Shown here piece by piece: positions 53,718 through 64,000 of a stretch of 64,000 nt of DNA. This DNA comes from Neovahlkampfia damariscottae (taxonomy: Eukaryota > Heterolobosea > Selenaionea > Neovahlkampfiida > Neovahlkampfiidae): positions 1 to 64,000 of the forward strand of contig JABLTG010000065.1 in the NCBI GenBank assembly GCA_016618085.1, given 5' to 3'. Below the pieces are notes generated by a model, which was given only the letters and a program-made list of their open reading frames with translations, had not been told where the DNA came from and did no database searches. Both the position numbers and the translations under genes were made by a program. Numbering within the stretch: position 1 is the stretch's first letter; the number at the start of each line of letters is the position of its first letter.

Positions 53718-54462
53718 ATGTCTTGGTTATTTGGTGGAAAAAAAAAAGAATCAACTGAGGAATCCATGCAAAAAATGAACGATACAGTGGATTTACTCAG
53801 AAAGCGTGAAGCCCTTTTATTAAAAAAAATGGAAAAAGAACAAGAACAAGCAAAAGTTCATATGAAAAAAGGTATTCATTAAAAAATAAAAATTAACCAA
53901 TTTTTAAAAAGGAAATAAAACAGCTGCTCTTCTCTGTTTAAAACGTAAAAAACAATACGAAGATGAAGTTATGAAATTGAATGGACAAATTTCGAATTTA
54001 GATTCTATGCAAATTAAACTTGATAGAGCTGTTCTTGATATGGAAACTTTAAAAGCACAACAAACAGCAGCTAATGCTATGCAAGATATTTTCAAAAAAA
54101 CGTAACTTTTTTTTTTGTATTGACCAAAACATTTTAGCAACGTAGATAAAGTAGATAATATTATGGACAAAATTCGAGATACAATGGATGATGCTGATGA
54201 TATTTCAAATGCTATTTCTCAACCTCTTGGAATGGATTTAGTTGATGAAGGTGCTCTTGAAGATGAATTAGAAGCTTTAGAAAATGAAATGCTCAAAGAT
54301 GAACATGAAGTCAATATTCCAAAAACTGAACTTCCTAAAGTTTCTACATCAACAACAACAACAAATGATAGAGTTATGGTTGGTGTTGGTGGTGGAGGTG
54401 GAGGTTCAAATAAAAATGAAGATGATGAACTGGCAAGACTTCAAGCTGAACTTGGTTTATAA
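53718..54462 (+). CDS. SNF7: ESCRT-III subunit SNF7/CHMP4 (Vps32), copy 1
   Basis: Exons 53718-53871, 53912-54101 and 54138-54462, introns 40 and 36 nt, about 222 residues. It starts M-S-W-L-F-G-G-K-K-K, then a basic first helix and a long helical core (L-L-K-K-M-E-K-E-Q-E-Q-A-K, C-L-K-R-K-K-Q-Y-E, L-D-S-M-Q-I-K-L), then the acidic C-terminal part with I-S-x-P-L-G and a final A-R-L-Q-A-E-L-G-L that fits the SNF7 C-terminal helix. SNF7 polymerises on membranes and drives budding and scission in multivesicular bodies and cytokinesis. Confidence 0.92.
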
Positions 54463-54603
54463 AAAATAAATCTAAATAATAATTTTGTGATATACCAAAG
54501 TGTAAAAAAAAAATAATTTTTTTCTGTGTGAATTTAATCGTTAAATTTTTTGTCCAATGATATTGTAATAGTGCTCAAGTAGAGAAAAGTGAACCAAGGA
54601 GTG

Positions 54604-55333
54604 ATGAGTTGGTTTAAAAAGAAAGAATCACCAGATCAATCCATTCAGAAAATGAATGATACAAGTGATTTATTGAGAAAACGTCAAGATTTGTTAATCA
54701 AAAAAATGGACAGAGAACAAGAACAAGCAAAAGTTCACATGAAAAAAGGTATTATTTTTATTTTTCAATTTATAAAAAATAAAGGGAATAAAACAGCTGC
54801 TCTTCTTTGTTTAAAACGTAAAAAACAATATGAAGATGAAATAACAAAATTGAATGGTCAAATTTCGAATTTAGATTCTATGCAAATTAAACTTGATAGA
54901 GCTGTTCTTGATATGGAAACTTTAAAAGCACAACAAACAGCAGCTAATGCTATGAAAGATCTTTTTAAAAAAACGTAAAAAATTTTTTATTTTTTTTGAG
55001 TCTTTTCAAAGGAATGTTGATAAAGTAGATGACATTATGGATAATATTCGAGATACAATGGATGATGCTGAAGTTATTTCTGAAGCTATTTCTCAACCTC
55101 TTGGAATGGATTTAGTTGATGAAGGTGCTCTTGAAGATGAATTAGAAGCTTTAGAAAATGAAATGCTTGAAGATTCAAATTTAGTTGATATTCCAAAAAA
55201 TCAACTTCCTACTTCCAAAGAATCAATTTCAAATTCAAATCAAAAAGTTTTAGTTGGAGCAGGAGGTGGTTCTTCAAAAAATTCTGAAAAAGATGATGAA
55301 ATGGCTAGATTAGAAGCAGAACTTGGATTATAA
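54604..55333 (+). CDS. SNF7: ESCRT-III subunit SNF7/CHMP4, copy 2
   Basis: Exons 54604-54748, 54785-54974 and 55012-55333, introns 36 and 37 nt at the same positions as copy 1. The second exon is almost identical to copy 1 at DNA level, while the ends differ more: the start is S-W-F-K-K-K-E and the Thr/Gly linker is shorter. Same strand, about 140 bp downstream. This looks like a fairly recent tandem duplication. The start ATG at 54604 was chosen because it aligns with copy 1 (M-S-W). Confidence 0.92.
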
Positions 55334-55560
55334 TATATTAAAAATGAATTTTATTTTTCTTCAATTCCCACCAATAAAAAAACAATCAAACAACTCAATG
55401 AAGAATTTTGCACAAGAAAAATACCGAGTGATGAAACCGAGGTAACATGAAGAAATTTTGACAAAAAAATTAAACAAGTTGAAGAAGCAAAAGCTTTGTT
55501 AAGAGAAAAGTAATTTGATTTTGTTGTCCAATAAAACTATTAAATTGTAATTGAAGTTTG

Positions 55561-56633
55561 TTATTCCATTTTGAATTTGATATCCTTTAATTTAGGAGAG
55601 AAATCACAAGAAAAATGTTCCTTTCGAATTCTGAATGCTAAGTTTGAATTTACGTAACTATTGATCAATTTTATACAATAATAATCACTCAATTCTTCAT
55701 CAGCATAAAAACCAAAGGTTTCAATTGTTTTTTGATATTTCATCATTTCAATTAATAACTCTATATTGACAATCATAAGATCTGGAAATGAGAAATTCAA
55801 TAAAAATACCATAAATGTAGAGGGATGTTAAACTTTGATTTATTGATAATCCATCAATCAAATATTTAATTCCATCCTCAATATTCGAACATCCTAAATA
55901 TATTAAATATATGTATTACAACTAACTGTATAAATACATTGTCTTCATTGTTTTATTCAATTTCAGAAATTCTGATAAATACTTGTAACCTTCAATATCG
56001 AAAACATTTCCTGAGCAATGAGTAAATGAAAATATAGTACCTGAAAGGGATAAAACAACAACTGATTGTTTGATGTTGATTGCATTCAATAAAATTTTGA
56101 GCCCATCAGTAGTAATACCGACGCCTGAAGATTTCACAAAAAAAAAAAAAGAAAATTACCTGATAAGCTTAATTCTTCCAAAGTTTCATTTTCTTTTAGA
56201 CCTATTGATAATAATTCAACTCCTTTAGATCCAATTGTACAAACTTTAATTGTTAAAATCAAATGATAAAATTACGGTCTAAATTTAATGTTTTCAACTT
56301 TGATGATTTTTTCAACAAATCTGCAAGATATTGACAAGACTTAGAAGTTAACAAATTATCTAAAACATTTTCATGTTGATAATGATTTACCTTGAAATGA
56401 CAAATACTCCAGAAATCGATGTGATTGTAACGCCTCTGTGATGTATTGACATCCATAATTCTTAATTTTATTTGCTAATTTGTTAATTTACTTTTTATTT
56501 TACATGATAAATCTAATGAAACTAAATTTTTCTTTTTTTTTAACAATTCTGATAAGTATTCACAATCTTGGTCATTAAATTTATCTTCTTCTTTTGAATA
56601 ATTGGTTTCTATGAAAATAAGGATAAAATATAA
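55561..56633 (-). CDS. RNI-type leucine-rich repeat protein, about one repeat per exon
   Basis: At least seven LRR units lie on the minus strand in short frames split by introns: C-E-Y-L-S-E-L-L ... L-V-S-L-D-L-S (near 56550), C-Q-Y-I-T-E-A-L ... L-E-Y-L-S (near 56420), C-Q-Y-L-A-D-L-L ... L-K-T-L-N-L-D (near 56300), G-V-E-L-L-S-I-G-L ... L-E-E-L-S-L-S, G-L-K-I-L-L-N-A-I ... V-V-L-S-L-S, G-Y-K-Y-L-S-E-F-L ... M-K-T-M-Y-L-Y, and G-I-K-Y-L-I-D-G-L. The pattern is that of ribonuclease-inhibitor-like LRRs, which bind other proteins. The 5' end is unclear: the first repeat follows an intron whose donor exon could be the tail of the CCCH gene, but that join is one base out of frame. Confidence 0.65.
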
Positions 56634-56635
56634 TG

Positions 56636-57006
56636 CTAACGTGATAGATTTACATATTTCAATTTGAACTCTCTGGTAATTCGGTTTTTTTTAAGTGTTG
56701 AAATGGATGATGATTTTTTTTGAATCTCTTGTTTTTTTACATGAACAAAACGACATCTAATGATTAAAATGAATTAATTTTAATACGTTTCACCAAAACG
56801 ACATCCTTTTTTTTTTCTTTAATTTTTGTTGTCAAATTACCTTTTGGAGTGAGAAAATGTTTACAAATTTTTTCTTCATTGATATGTTCAAAAGGACATA
56901 AATTTCCTTTTGAACATCCTTTTTTACTTACAAAAAATTTGCATGGTTGTTTTGTTGACATCAAACTTTTCTTGAGAGATTTTATCTCTGTTGTTTCTTC
57001 AACCAT
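56636..57006 (-). CDS. Tandem CCCH zinc-finger protein
   Basis: Start ATG 57006. First finger C-K-F-F-V-S-K-K-G-C-S-K-G-N-L-C-P-F-E-H, a perfect C-x8-C-x5-C-x3-H. The second is rebuilt by two introns (about 37 and 31 nt): C-K-H-F-L-T-P-K-G-C then R-F-G-E-T-C-R-F-V-H, again C-x8-C-x5-C-x3-H. A Lys/Ser tail follows to TAG at 56636. CCCH fingers bind RNA, often AU-rich. It may be an independent small protein or the N-terminal part of the LRR gene next to it. Confidence 0.7.
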
Positions 57007-57139
57007 AAAATCTAGACGACCAATGAAATTAGATCTTCATTTCAACCTCAAACATAATGTTACTTGCCAAAGCCAAAACTCCAATTCAAAAGCTTTAATT
57101 GCTCAAAACAATTGATGATCTCTTCTGTCATGATGGTAT

Positions 57140-57330
57140 AAATTTGCAAAGAAAGAGATAATTTGGCCAGATAATTTCAAACCTACAATTGAATGTTCAA
57201 AAATCGCACTGACATGTATTAGTGCTTTTCAAAAGTCATTTACAACTGAAAACATTGAACACTCATTTCAGCATACCGGATTGTGGCGAGTTTTAGAAGA
57301 TAAAATGATAAACAATCCACCAATTTAAAA
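57140..57330 (+). mobile_element. Pogo/Tigger-like DDE transposase fragment
   Basis: The plus strand encodes, in one frame, S-A-F-Q-K-S-F-T-T-E-N-I-E-H-S-F then H-T-G-L-W-R-V. This matches the C-terminal end of pogo/Tigger-type DDE transposases (A-F-x-K-A-F-T-x-E-N-I-x-x-G-F-R-K-T-G-I-W-P). The frame ends at TAA shortly after (N-N-P-P-I then stop), and no DDE catalytic core is nearby, so only the tail of an old DNA transposon remains. The flanking 57330-57850 holds decayed short frames and poly-A and no gene. Confidence 0.55.
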
Positions 57331-57879
57331 TTGGGTTGGTTTAAAATTAGAGAAGGCACTAAAAAGAATATGAAAAATAAAATTGCAACTGTGGAAGCTA
57401 TGAATGAAGATGAACCAAAAAAAAAAAAAAAAAGACAGTAAATATTATTTTTTTAAAAAAATTTAGGATATCTGACAATAATGGTTTAAGAACTGAACAA
57501 GTTAAATTTCGTCTTACATGTATAAAAAAGTTGGTGGTCATCAAAAAACAATTTTGGAATAAATCAAGTTTAAATTTTCAACTCTATGTTAATTGTATCA
57601 GATGAATTTGGACAATCTGTAAATCCTTGTCCTTGAATGTTAATAAATTTTTCTTAGATTTTTATTTAATTTCTCCATCAATATAAAAAAAACTCAATAA
57701 TAAAATGATATTTGCTTGTTGAAAGTCAAGTTTGGCGTGATATTTGTATTCAAAACGCGTTCAATTACCAAGAATGTAATGTACAATCAAATACTTTTTA
57801 TGAAAGTTGTGACTGCAGGATTTTTAATTAATTATTTATCAGGGATCAACTGACCAATCAAAGAACTTTTACTTTTAAA

Positions 57880-58917
57880 ATGTCCGCACCACCTCCACCA
57901 TCAGGTCCTGGTCCAAAATTAAAAGAACCAAGATCTATCAATAATACAGGCCCCTCTTTGGAAGATATTTTAAAACAAAAAAAAAAAGAACCTGAAATTA
58001 TTCTTGACCGAACAGTAAAGAAACTAAATTTCTTGTAATGTTTTTGAAGCCTGTAAAACTTGATACTTTTAGTAATGGTTCTAAAAAATTGGATATTGTA
58101 TTCATTTCTGATACACATAACCATATTCACACACTTGAATTACCAAAAGCTGATTTACTCATCCATTGTAAGTTTTTTTGAAAAGAAAAAAATTAAAATC
58201 AATTATTTGATTAAAGGTGGCGATATTACAGAAAATGGAACTGAAAAAGAAATTCAAATCTTCAATGTAAAAATAAAACAAAAAATTTCGTTTGACAGTT
58301 TTTTGATAGGAATTTCTTGGTGAGTTAAATCAATACAAACATGTTGTAGTAATTGCTGGTAATCATGATAAATTCTTGTCATCTTTATCTCCAAATGAAA
58401 TTCAAAAAAAATATTTGACCAACTGTATTTATCTTCAAGATTCATCAACAATAATTCAAGATTTAAAGATATACGGAACTCCTTGGACAATTAACCCTGG
58501 TTATAGAGTTGAAGCAATGCTAAATGATCCAAAATATTCAAGAGTCAAACCAGAAATGGAAATTAGATATGCAAAAGAACATGACAATAATTTCTTTTAT
58601 CAAAACATGGAAAATTTACATAAATCATTCAAAAATATCCCTGATGATGCTGATTTATTGATTACTCATATGCCACCTGCTCATTTAGGTTCATAAAAAA
58701 ATTTTTTTTGACTGTTCAAGTTGGAGCAAATGAGCTGAAAGGAGATAAGTATTTAACTGAAAAAGTAAAGAAAATGAAAAATTTAAAAATTCATACTTTT
58801 GGTCATGTGCATTACCTCAAAGGATTTGAAGTTTCTGAAGGAAAACTTTTCATCAATGCAGCCAATGACATCAAAGATTCTCAATTACCACCTTATTTAT
58901 TAACTTTGAAATATTAA
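57880..58917 (+). CDS. Calcineurin-like metallophosphoesterase (MPPED/239AB-like)
   Basis: Five exons; introns of 35, about 48, about 45 and 31 nt restore one frame. Start ATG 57880 (M-S-A-P-P-P-P-S-G-P-G). Metal-binding motifs in order: I-S-D-T-H-N (motif I), C-G-D-I-T-E-N-G (motif II, with Cys for the usual first Gly), A-G-N-H-D (motif III), L-I-T-H-M-P-P-A-H-L (motif IV), F-G-H-V-H (motif V). Spacing and P-P-A-H are those of the MPPED1/MPPED2 group, metal-dependent phosphodiesterases of uncertain substrate. About 285 residues, cytosolic, Pro-rich N-terminus. Confidence 0.88.
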
Positions 58918-59092
58918 TAAATCATACCCATTTTGATATATTCGAAGGTCTCAGGTGTTATTTCATTGGTTCTTTCTACGTGGATCCAAAATATGTCAAA
59001 CATTGTAAGTAGTGCAGTACAATCAATACAAAGTAATATACCTCCACAAATCATACTAAAACCTTCAAAAAGCAATGTTTTTGTTTGAAGAT

Positions 59093-62083
59093 ATGGCAAC
59101 AAAAGGTTAGAGCAAAAAAAAAAAAAGTTAAATACTTAGACAATACGCCACCTGAGTATCCAACAGTTGGAGAAGTGTTAGGTCCTGAAGAATGGGATGG
59201 ATTTATTGCTAGTTTCAACAGTCAAATACCTGTACTTGACCAAAGAGTAAAGTACGTACTTTTCGTCTTTTTTTTGCCACTTCTCATTGCTATAGCTACA
59301 GCTTTGCCTTTTAAAAGTGGTACGAATCCATTTCAATTTGTTTTACCCATTAAAAAAAAGGTATCGTTCAAACGTGGTATATCGTTTTGATCATTACATT
59401 AGGAATGTTTTTTTCATCGGTTTCTGTGATTGTTTATGCATCTGCTTCAAATAGTTTGGGAACAGAGGTATCTGTTGCTTTTGTTTTTTTAGTTTTTTCA
59501 CTCATCTTGCTTGTCGGTTTTTCAATTTGGACAATTTTTGTGATTGTCACGACAGTCATCAAATTTATCCATGGAAGAACAAAAAATGATAAAAAAGATA
59601 TAAAAACAGAAACTAATACATTCACTTTAGAAGGTTTAGAAAATAAAGAAAATAAAGAACCCCAAGAAAACACAGAAAAAGTGAAAGAAAAACAAGAACC
59701 TCAAATACAATTCTATGTTGAAGAAGAAAGGTCTGTTGAAGAACCAAAAGCACAAAAATCCAAAACTGATGAGGAATCTGCTGCAAAACCTCAAGAAGTT
59801 GAAAAGAAATCAGAAAAATCGATTGTTGAAAAATACGAAGAAGAAAAAGAAAAATCAATGGAAGTCGATAAAACAGCAATCATTTTCAAAGTAGTTTGTC
59901 ATTCAGGTTTTTGCTTAGGATTCATTTTACTTTTATTTTCATTTTTTATTTCTTTAATAGTAATTATGGCAATCATTGATGATTTACCAAATCCATTTTT
60001 AGTTTTACTTTTTATATTGATGCTTATACCATGTATTGTGATACCAGTATCATTCTTTATTTCACTTACACCACTTATTTCACGTGTTCGGAAGATATCA
60101 TATTATGTTTGGGAATTCTTTTTGGCTTATGGTTTAAAAATTGCTATTTTACTTCTTGGTTTCATTTATATCCCAATTTCAAAACAATTGTATGGAGCAT
60201 TCATGTGTCAACAACACAGTTGTGATCCAGGTTATTATCCATTTGGTTTGATACCATTTGTATTTGATAGAAGAAGTTTAGGCTATGGAAAAGAGAATCC
60301 AACTTGTGTACCTTGTGGTTTGACACCTTTCTCAGATTCTTTACGACAAAATATTTCAACAGGATTTGATCAAACTATTTATAACTCATTTTGTACTGGA
60401 AGATATTCATTTAGATTACAAGCTGATACTTTAGTTCAATGTACTTTCCCATATATGATTACATTCTTTACAACTTCAGCAATATTTGCTCTTGTCTTCA
60501 TTGTTGGATTTCCAATTGTCATTTGTTTGACAGTTCGAAAAGCTTCAAGTGAAATTAGAAAAGTTGAAATTCAACACATAATAGATGAAAATGTAATTTA
60601 TCAAAAAGAAGAAAAGATAAAATCTGATCAAAAGAAAAGAGAATATGCTTCTGATTGGAGAGTGAAATATCCAATATTTGCAAAAGTTGAACCTATTTTG
60701 ATAAAGTTAAAATTATTTCCAGAAATAGAAAATTCAACTCAAAGTAATGATTTGACGACTTCAAGAGACAATCCAAATGAAAATATGGTGGAAGAAGATT
60801 TGAAAGTTCAAGAAACAAATGATTCAATGATGAGTCCAAGAGATGATTCATTGACAACTCCTAGACCAAATGATTCAATGATGTCTCCAAGAGATGTCCC
60901 AATGACTGATGAATTAGTCAAAGAAACTAAAGAAGAACCAAAAAAAGAAGAAGAAAACAAAGAAATGACAAATTCACAAAAATCTGAATTAGAATGGAAG
61001 TTCCAATTAGCTGCAATTAGTCTTCCAACTGCTGGATTCTTTGATTATATTCAATACAGATATCGTTATTTCCATGTTTTTAAAACCTTTGAAAAAGTAC
61101 TTATTGTTGCTGTTTTGACATTTCCACTTGTTCTACCACCTCCATTTAGATTATTTGCAACTGCTGCTGCTATTCTTTATTACATTGGCATGATTGTGAT
61201 GATCATCATTTTAAGACCTTATATATCAAAATTACAAACAATATTTGAAGTTGCAATTACAGTATTCGTAATTATCAATACATTTTTAATGACAATTACT
61301 TCATTTCTTTCAAAAACATCAATTGCATTTGTTGTATTTCAATATATTATTTATTGTGTTCAAATTCCACTTGCAATTATTGGAATTGGTTTAATGGTTT
61401 ATCAAATCATTGGAAGTATGAGATTTGGTAAATTAGTAAAGACTTTGGAAAAAAGATTAGCTGAAAAAGATAAAGAAGGCATCAAAGCATTACAAGTTGA
61501 AAGAAAAATTCGTGCTAAACTCATTAACAAAACAACAATCAATTACTTTGTCAACTTTTTATTGATTGTTGGATTTTTATGCATTTTCTTTGGATCTCTT
61601 GCTATTTCTATTACTCTTGGTGAATCACAAGCTGCAGCATCAGAAGACACTTTTGATAATTCATTCTTTGGACAAACTACAGTTTATGAAACAAGATCAT
61701 TTCCAACATGTAGTCAAGCAATTTCCAATGAGTTTGTTGGATACAAAAATTGGGAAACATTCACTTCAAACTGTTGTTGTACAAGAAAGAATCATACAAA
61801 GTCCAAATCAGAGCCAACAACAATGTATCTTTATGATGAACTTTGGTTATGCAATAACAAAGCAACAAAATCAAGAATGAGAAGTGTTGATTCAATTAAT
61901 AATGTTAGGGGATTTTGTGCAAAAGATTTTAAGACAACATCTTATAATCAAACATGTGTTTATCTCACAACATTTGGAAGATCACCTTCTATTTCTCCTA
62001 TTCCACTACAACCTTTAAATATTAGATCAATTCATTATCACAATCCAAATTCAATTGTTTTCAAATTTGACCCATTTTGGTGA
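59093..62083 (+). CDS. Large multi-pass membrane protein with Cys-rich loops
   Basis: Three exons; a 34-nt intron after the fifth codon (M-A-T-K) and a 43-nt intron near 59320 (restoring P-F-K-S-G-I-V-Q-T-W-Y). About 955 residues with about 11-12 hydrophobic segments. A long charged cytosolic insert (E/K-rich, residues about 130-220) and a second one with repeats of N-D-S-M-M-S-P-R-D lie between groups of helices. Cys-rich outer loops are C-Q-Q-H-S-C-D-P-G-Y-Y-P-F-G and N-P-T-C-V-P-C-G; the C-terminal extracellular region has C-C-C and other cysteines. No family is recognised; related proteins with Cys-rich ends and TM bundles are common in protists. Confidence 0.75.
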
Positions 62084-62195
62084 TGATTTAATCACAAATA
62101 AATTTTTCTATGTTTATCTGAACGACTAGTAAATAGTTTTGGCAACTATTTTAATTTTACAATGAACCAATTATGAATTCAATAAACGAAACTTT

Positions 62196-64000
62196 TTATT
62201 TTTTGAGTTGATCCAAAATATAAAATAAAGTATGTCCTGTGTATTCAGGAGTATAGACTACTTCTGATGTGATGTCAAATAATCCTTCAAATGGTGGATC
62301 TTCATCAAATGCTTCAACAGTATCAAATTGAAGAAGAGCAACTCCATCATCTTTCATGATTTTTTGCATTTTTTCAAAATAATCTCTTTGAAATAATGAT
62401 AAAGAAACTGATACAGAAGGATCTGTTGAGTCCATAATAATCAAATCATATTTATCATCTTCTTTATGTTCCATAACAAATTTATTTCCATCTCCAACAA
62501 TAATTTCAACTTTTTCTTTATCATTGATTGCATCATTCATATGTGTTAAAAAGTATTTTCTTGCATATTCAATAACATCTCCGTCAATATCAACCAAGGT
62601 AATTTTTTCAATATCTTTCCAATGAGATAATTTTGACATGTACTTCAAAATTATCAAATCACCACCTCCAATAATCAAAATTCTTTTTGGTTTATAAAAA
62701 TCAACTTTTGAAACAAAAAAATTTGTGTAATTTTCCATTGATTCATAGTATTGAATTAAACCTGTCAAAATGTCAGTTAATTAACCAATAAAATTCATAC
62801 CATCTAAAACTAAACCATTTCCCATATCTGGAGTTTGAATGATCAACATTTTTTGAAATGGTGTTTGTTTCCAGTCAAGCAATTTTGTATCATGAATCAC
62901 AACTTTATATTCATGATCTCTTGTCATTAAATCATGCTTTTGAAAATGATAAAAATTTTCATTTGCTTCATCATGAATAATTTGTTTAACTTGATAATCT
63001 TCTGAACCAAAATAATTTGTCAACATTGATAAAATATTATAAGCATTAATCTCAATGTCTGAAACTTTGATGCAAATGGACACTTTTTTGTCATTTTGTT
63101 CAATAGAAATGAACGCATTTTCCATTAAAATTAAACATAAAAATGAATTATTTTTTGTTTCAATTTTTGAATATTGATATGATAAGAATTTTGCAAAGTT
63201 GAAATCAATGATTTTTTTAATGTCTTCAATAAAAATTTTTTCATTCATTTCAATTTTTGTGACATTTGATACATCAACCAAAAAATAAAAATTTTGAGGA
63301 ACGTTTTCATTTTTATGTAAAGTGAAATATTTTGAATAAATATTTTGATTCAAATCAAAGTAGTTATCTCTATTAAAGATTTCAGTTTTTTCAATTTTTA
63401 AGTCAAAATTGTTCAATGAAATTTCACCTGATAATTGTAATGATCTATTCAACGTTGCTTGAATTAATAAATTTTTTTCAACTAAAACTTGATAATTTTT
63501 CAAGTATTTCTTGATAATTTCATCATGTTCTTTAATTTCTTTTTCTAAATTTTCATCAGCAACCAAAATCTTTTCAACATGAACTTGTGAAATTTTGTTC
63601 ATTTTTTCCAAATTTTGTTTGAAGTTTTCTGAAGACAATGTTTCAAAGTTTAAAATTTCATAAGCAAAATCAATTAATTTCAATTCATTTGAATCTTTTT
63701 CAACTGAAAACAATGAAAATTCTAAAATAGATTGATCTCTATTGATGAAAATAAAATTTTTTTCATCTTTAACTGAAACACTTGAAAAAACTGCAGCTTT
63801 TGAAATATCTAAAAGTTCAATCATTTGTAATTTTGAATTCATTCCTAATTGTTTAATTGAATTTCTTTCTGATTCATTCAAAAAAGAAGGTACAGTACAA
63901 GTGGAATGATAAACAGTTTGATTTAACATTTTTTCACTTTTTTCTTTTAAATTTGCTAAAACTGAAAATAAATCTTTTTTAACTTGTAAATTTTCATCAA
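62196..64000 (-). CDS. AdoMetDC-like/spermidine (spermine) synthase fusion (partial at right edge)
   Basis: Two visible exons joined by an intron of about 40 nt between L-V-L-D-G and L-I-Q-Y-Y (near 62768-62807). The C-terminal half is an aminopropyltransferase: I-I-G-G-G-D-L (SAM-binding loop, usual G-G-G-D-G), L-V-D-I-D-G-D-V-I (acidic motif), G-D-G, and M-D-S-T-D-P (catalytic Asp). The N-terminal half (62807-64000) resembles the SpeD/AdoMetDC-like domain that precedes the synthase in animal spermine synthases; the active-site Ser-His of true AdoMetDC is not seen (A-F-I-S-I-E), so it is likely structural. The frame is open at 64000, so the N-terminus lies outside the window. Enzyme of polyamine synthesis. 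Confidence 0.8.

Noticed and set aside
55360-55515. Small ORF with a CCAAT motif after SNF7 copy 2
   Set aside because: Possible 25-codon spliced peptide only; too weak to call.
57460-57850. AT-rich frames after the transposase fragment
   Set aside because: Short, frame-shifting, no recognisable domain.
58914-59102. Minus ORF between the phosphoesterase and membrane-protein genes
   Set aside because: No motif, and it overlaps the promoter and first exon of the next gene.
1-64000. CRISPR arrays, rRNA genes, bacterial operons
   Set aside because: No regularly spaced repeats, no rRNA-like stretch, and gene structure is eukaryotic throughout.

Overview
This is nuclear DNA from an AT-rich protist that uses the standard genetic code (TAA, TAG and TGA all end genes). 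The genes are eukaryotic: most are split by very small GT-AG introns (about 24-50 nt, inferred by joining frames so that conserved motifs continue), there are two tRNA genes, and the products are eukaryotic (a G-alpha subunit, RGS proteins, kelch/SAM/C2 kinases, ESCRT-III, V-ATPase, RWP-RK proteins). DUF4116 repeats, many RGS proteins, a Fanzor nuclease and kelch-kinases suggest a free-living amoeboid or flagellate protist (heterolobosean-like or similar). The species cannot be named from the sequence alone.

Layout. 1-650: the C-terminal end of a Fanzor/TnpB-type nuclease, then a decayed DUF4116 gene. 0.9-3.6 kb: a small charged protein, an RGS-TPR protein and tRNA-Ser(GCT). 4.7-9.1 kb: a broken Ty3/gypsy retrotransposon. 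9.2-16.7 kb: a secreted cysteine-rich protein, a degenerate oxygenase, a GT15-like glycosyltransferase, a divergent G-alpha and a very basic secreted protein. 16.7-20.3 kb: one large kelch/pseudokinase/kinase/SAM gene. 20.4-24.5 kb: an odd tRNA and three paralogous Q/N-rich membrane proteins, split by an extremely AT-rich island with hairpin-like repeats. 24.7-28.1 kb: an M16C metalloprotease with twelve small introns. 28.3-29.3 kb: two mini RWP-RK proteins. 29.4-35.3 kb: a DCN1-like protein, a repeat protein with one in-frame TGA, and an RGS/START-like protein. 35.9-44.8 kb: a Gly/His-rich repeat protein, a C2-kinase, a secreted protein, a TPR protein, two tandem SLC35F-type transporters and a bacterial-type neutral ceramidase. 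44.8-53.5 kb: a 7TM-RGS receptor, a dual-specificity phosphatase, V-ATPase subunit c, an M14 carboxypeptidase, a DUF4116 protein and two tandem RGS proteins. 53.7-64 kb: two tandem SNF7 genes, LRR and CCCH-finger genes, a transposase fossil, a metallophosphoesterase, a large multi-pass membrane protein, and an AdoMetDC-like/spermidine-synthase fusion that runs off the right edge.

Themes. Heterotrimeric G-protein signalling is over-represented: one G-alpha and five RGS genes carrying six RGS domains. Tandem duplication is common (Q/N-rich membrane proteins, RWP-RK, SLC35F, RGS, SNF7). Genes are tightly packed, and one convergent pair shares a TTAA that supplies both stop codons. A CCAAT-type motif, in either orientation, lies a few tens of bases upstream of most start codons and looks like a core promoter element. 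No CRISPR array, rRNA gene or bacterial operon was seen.
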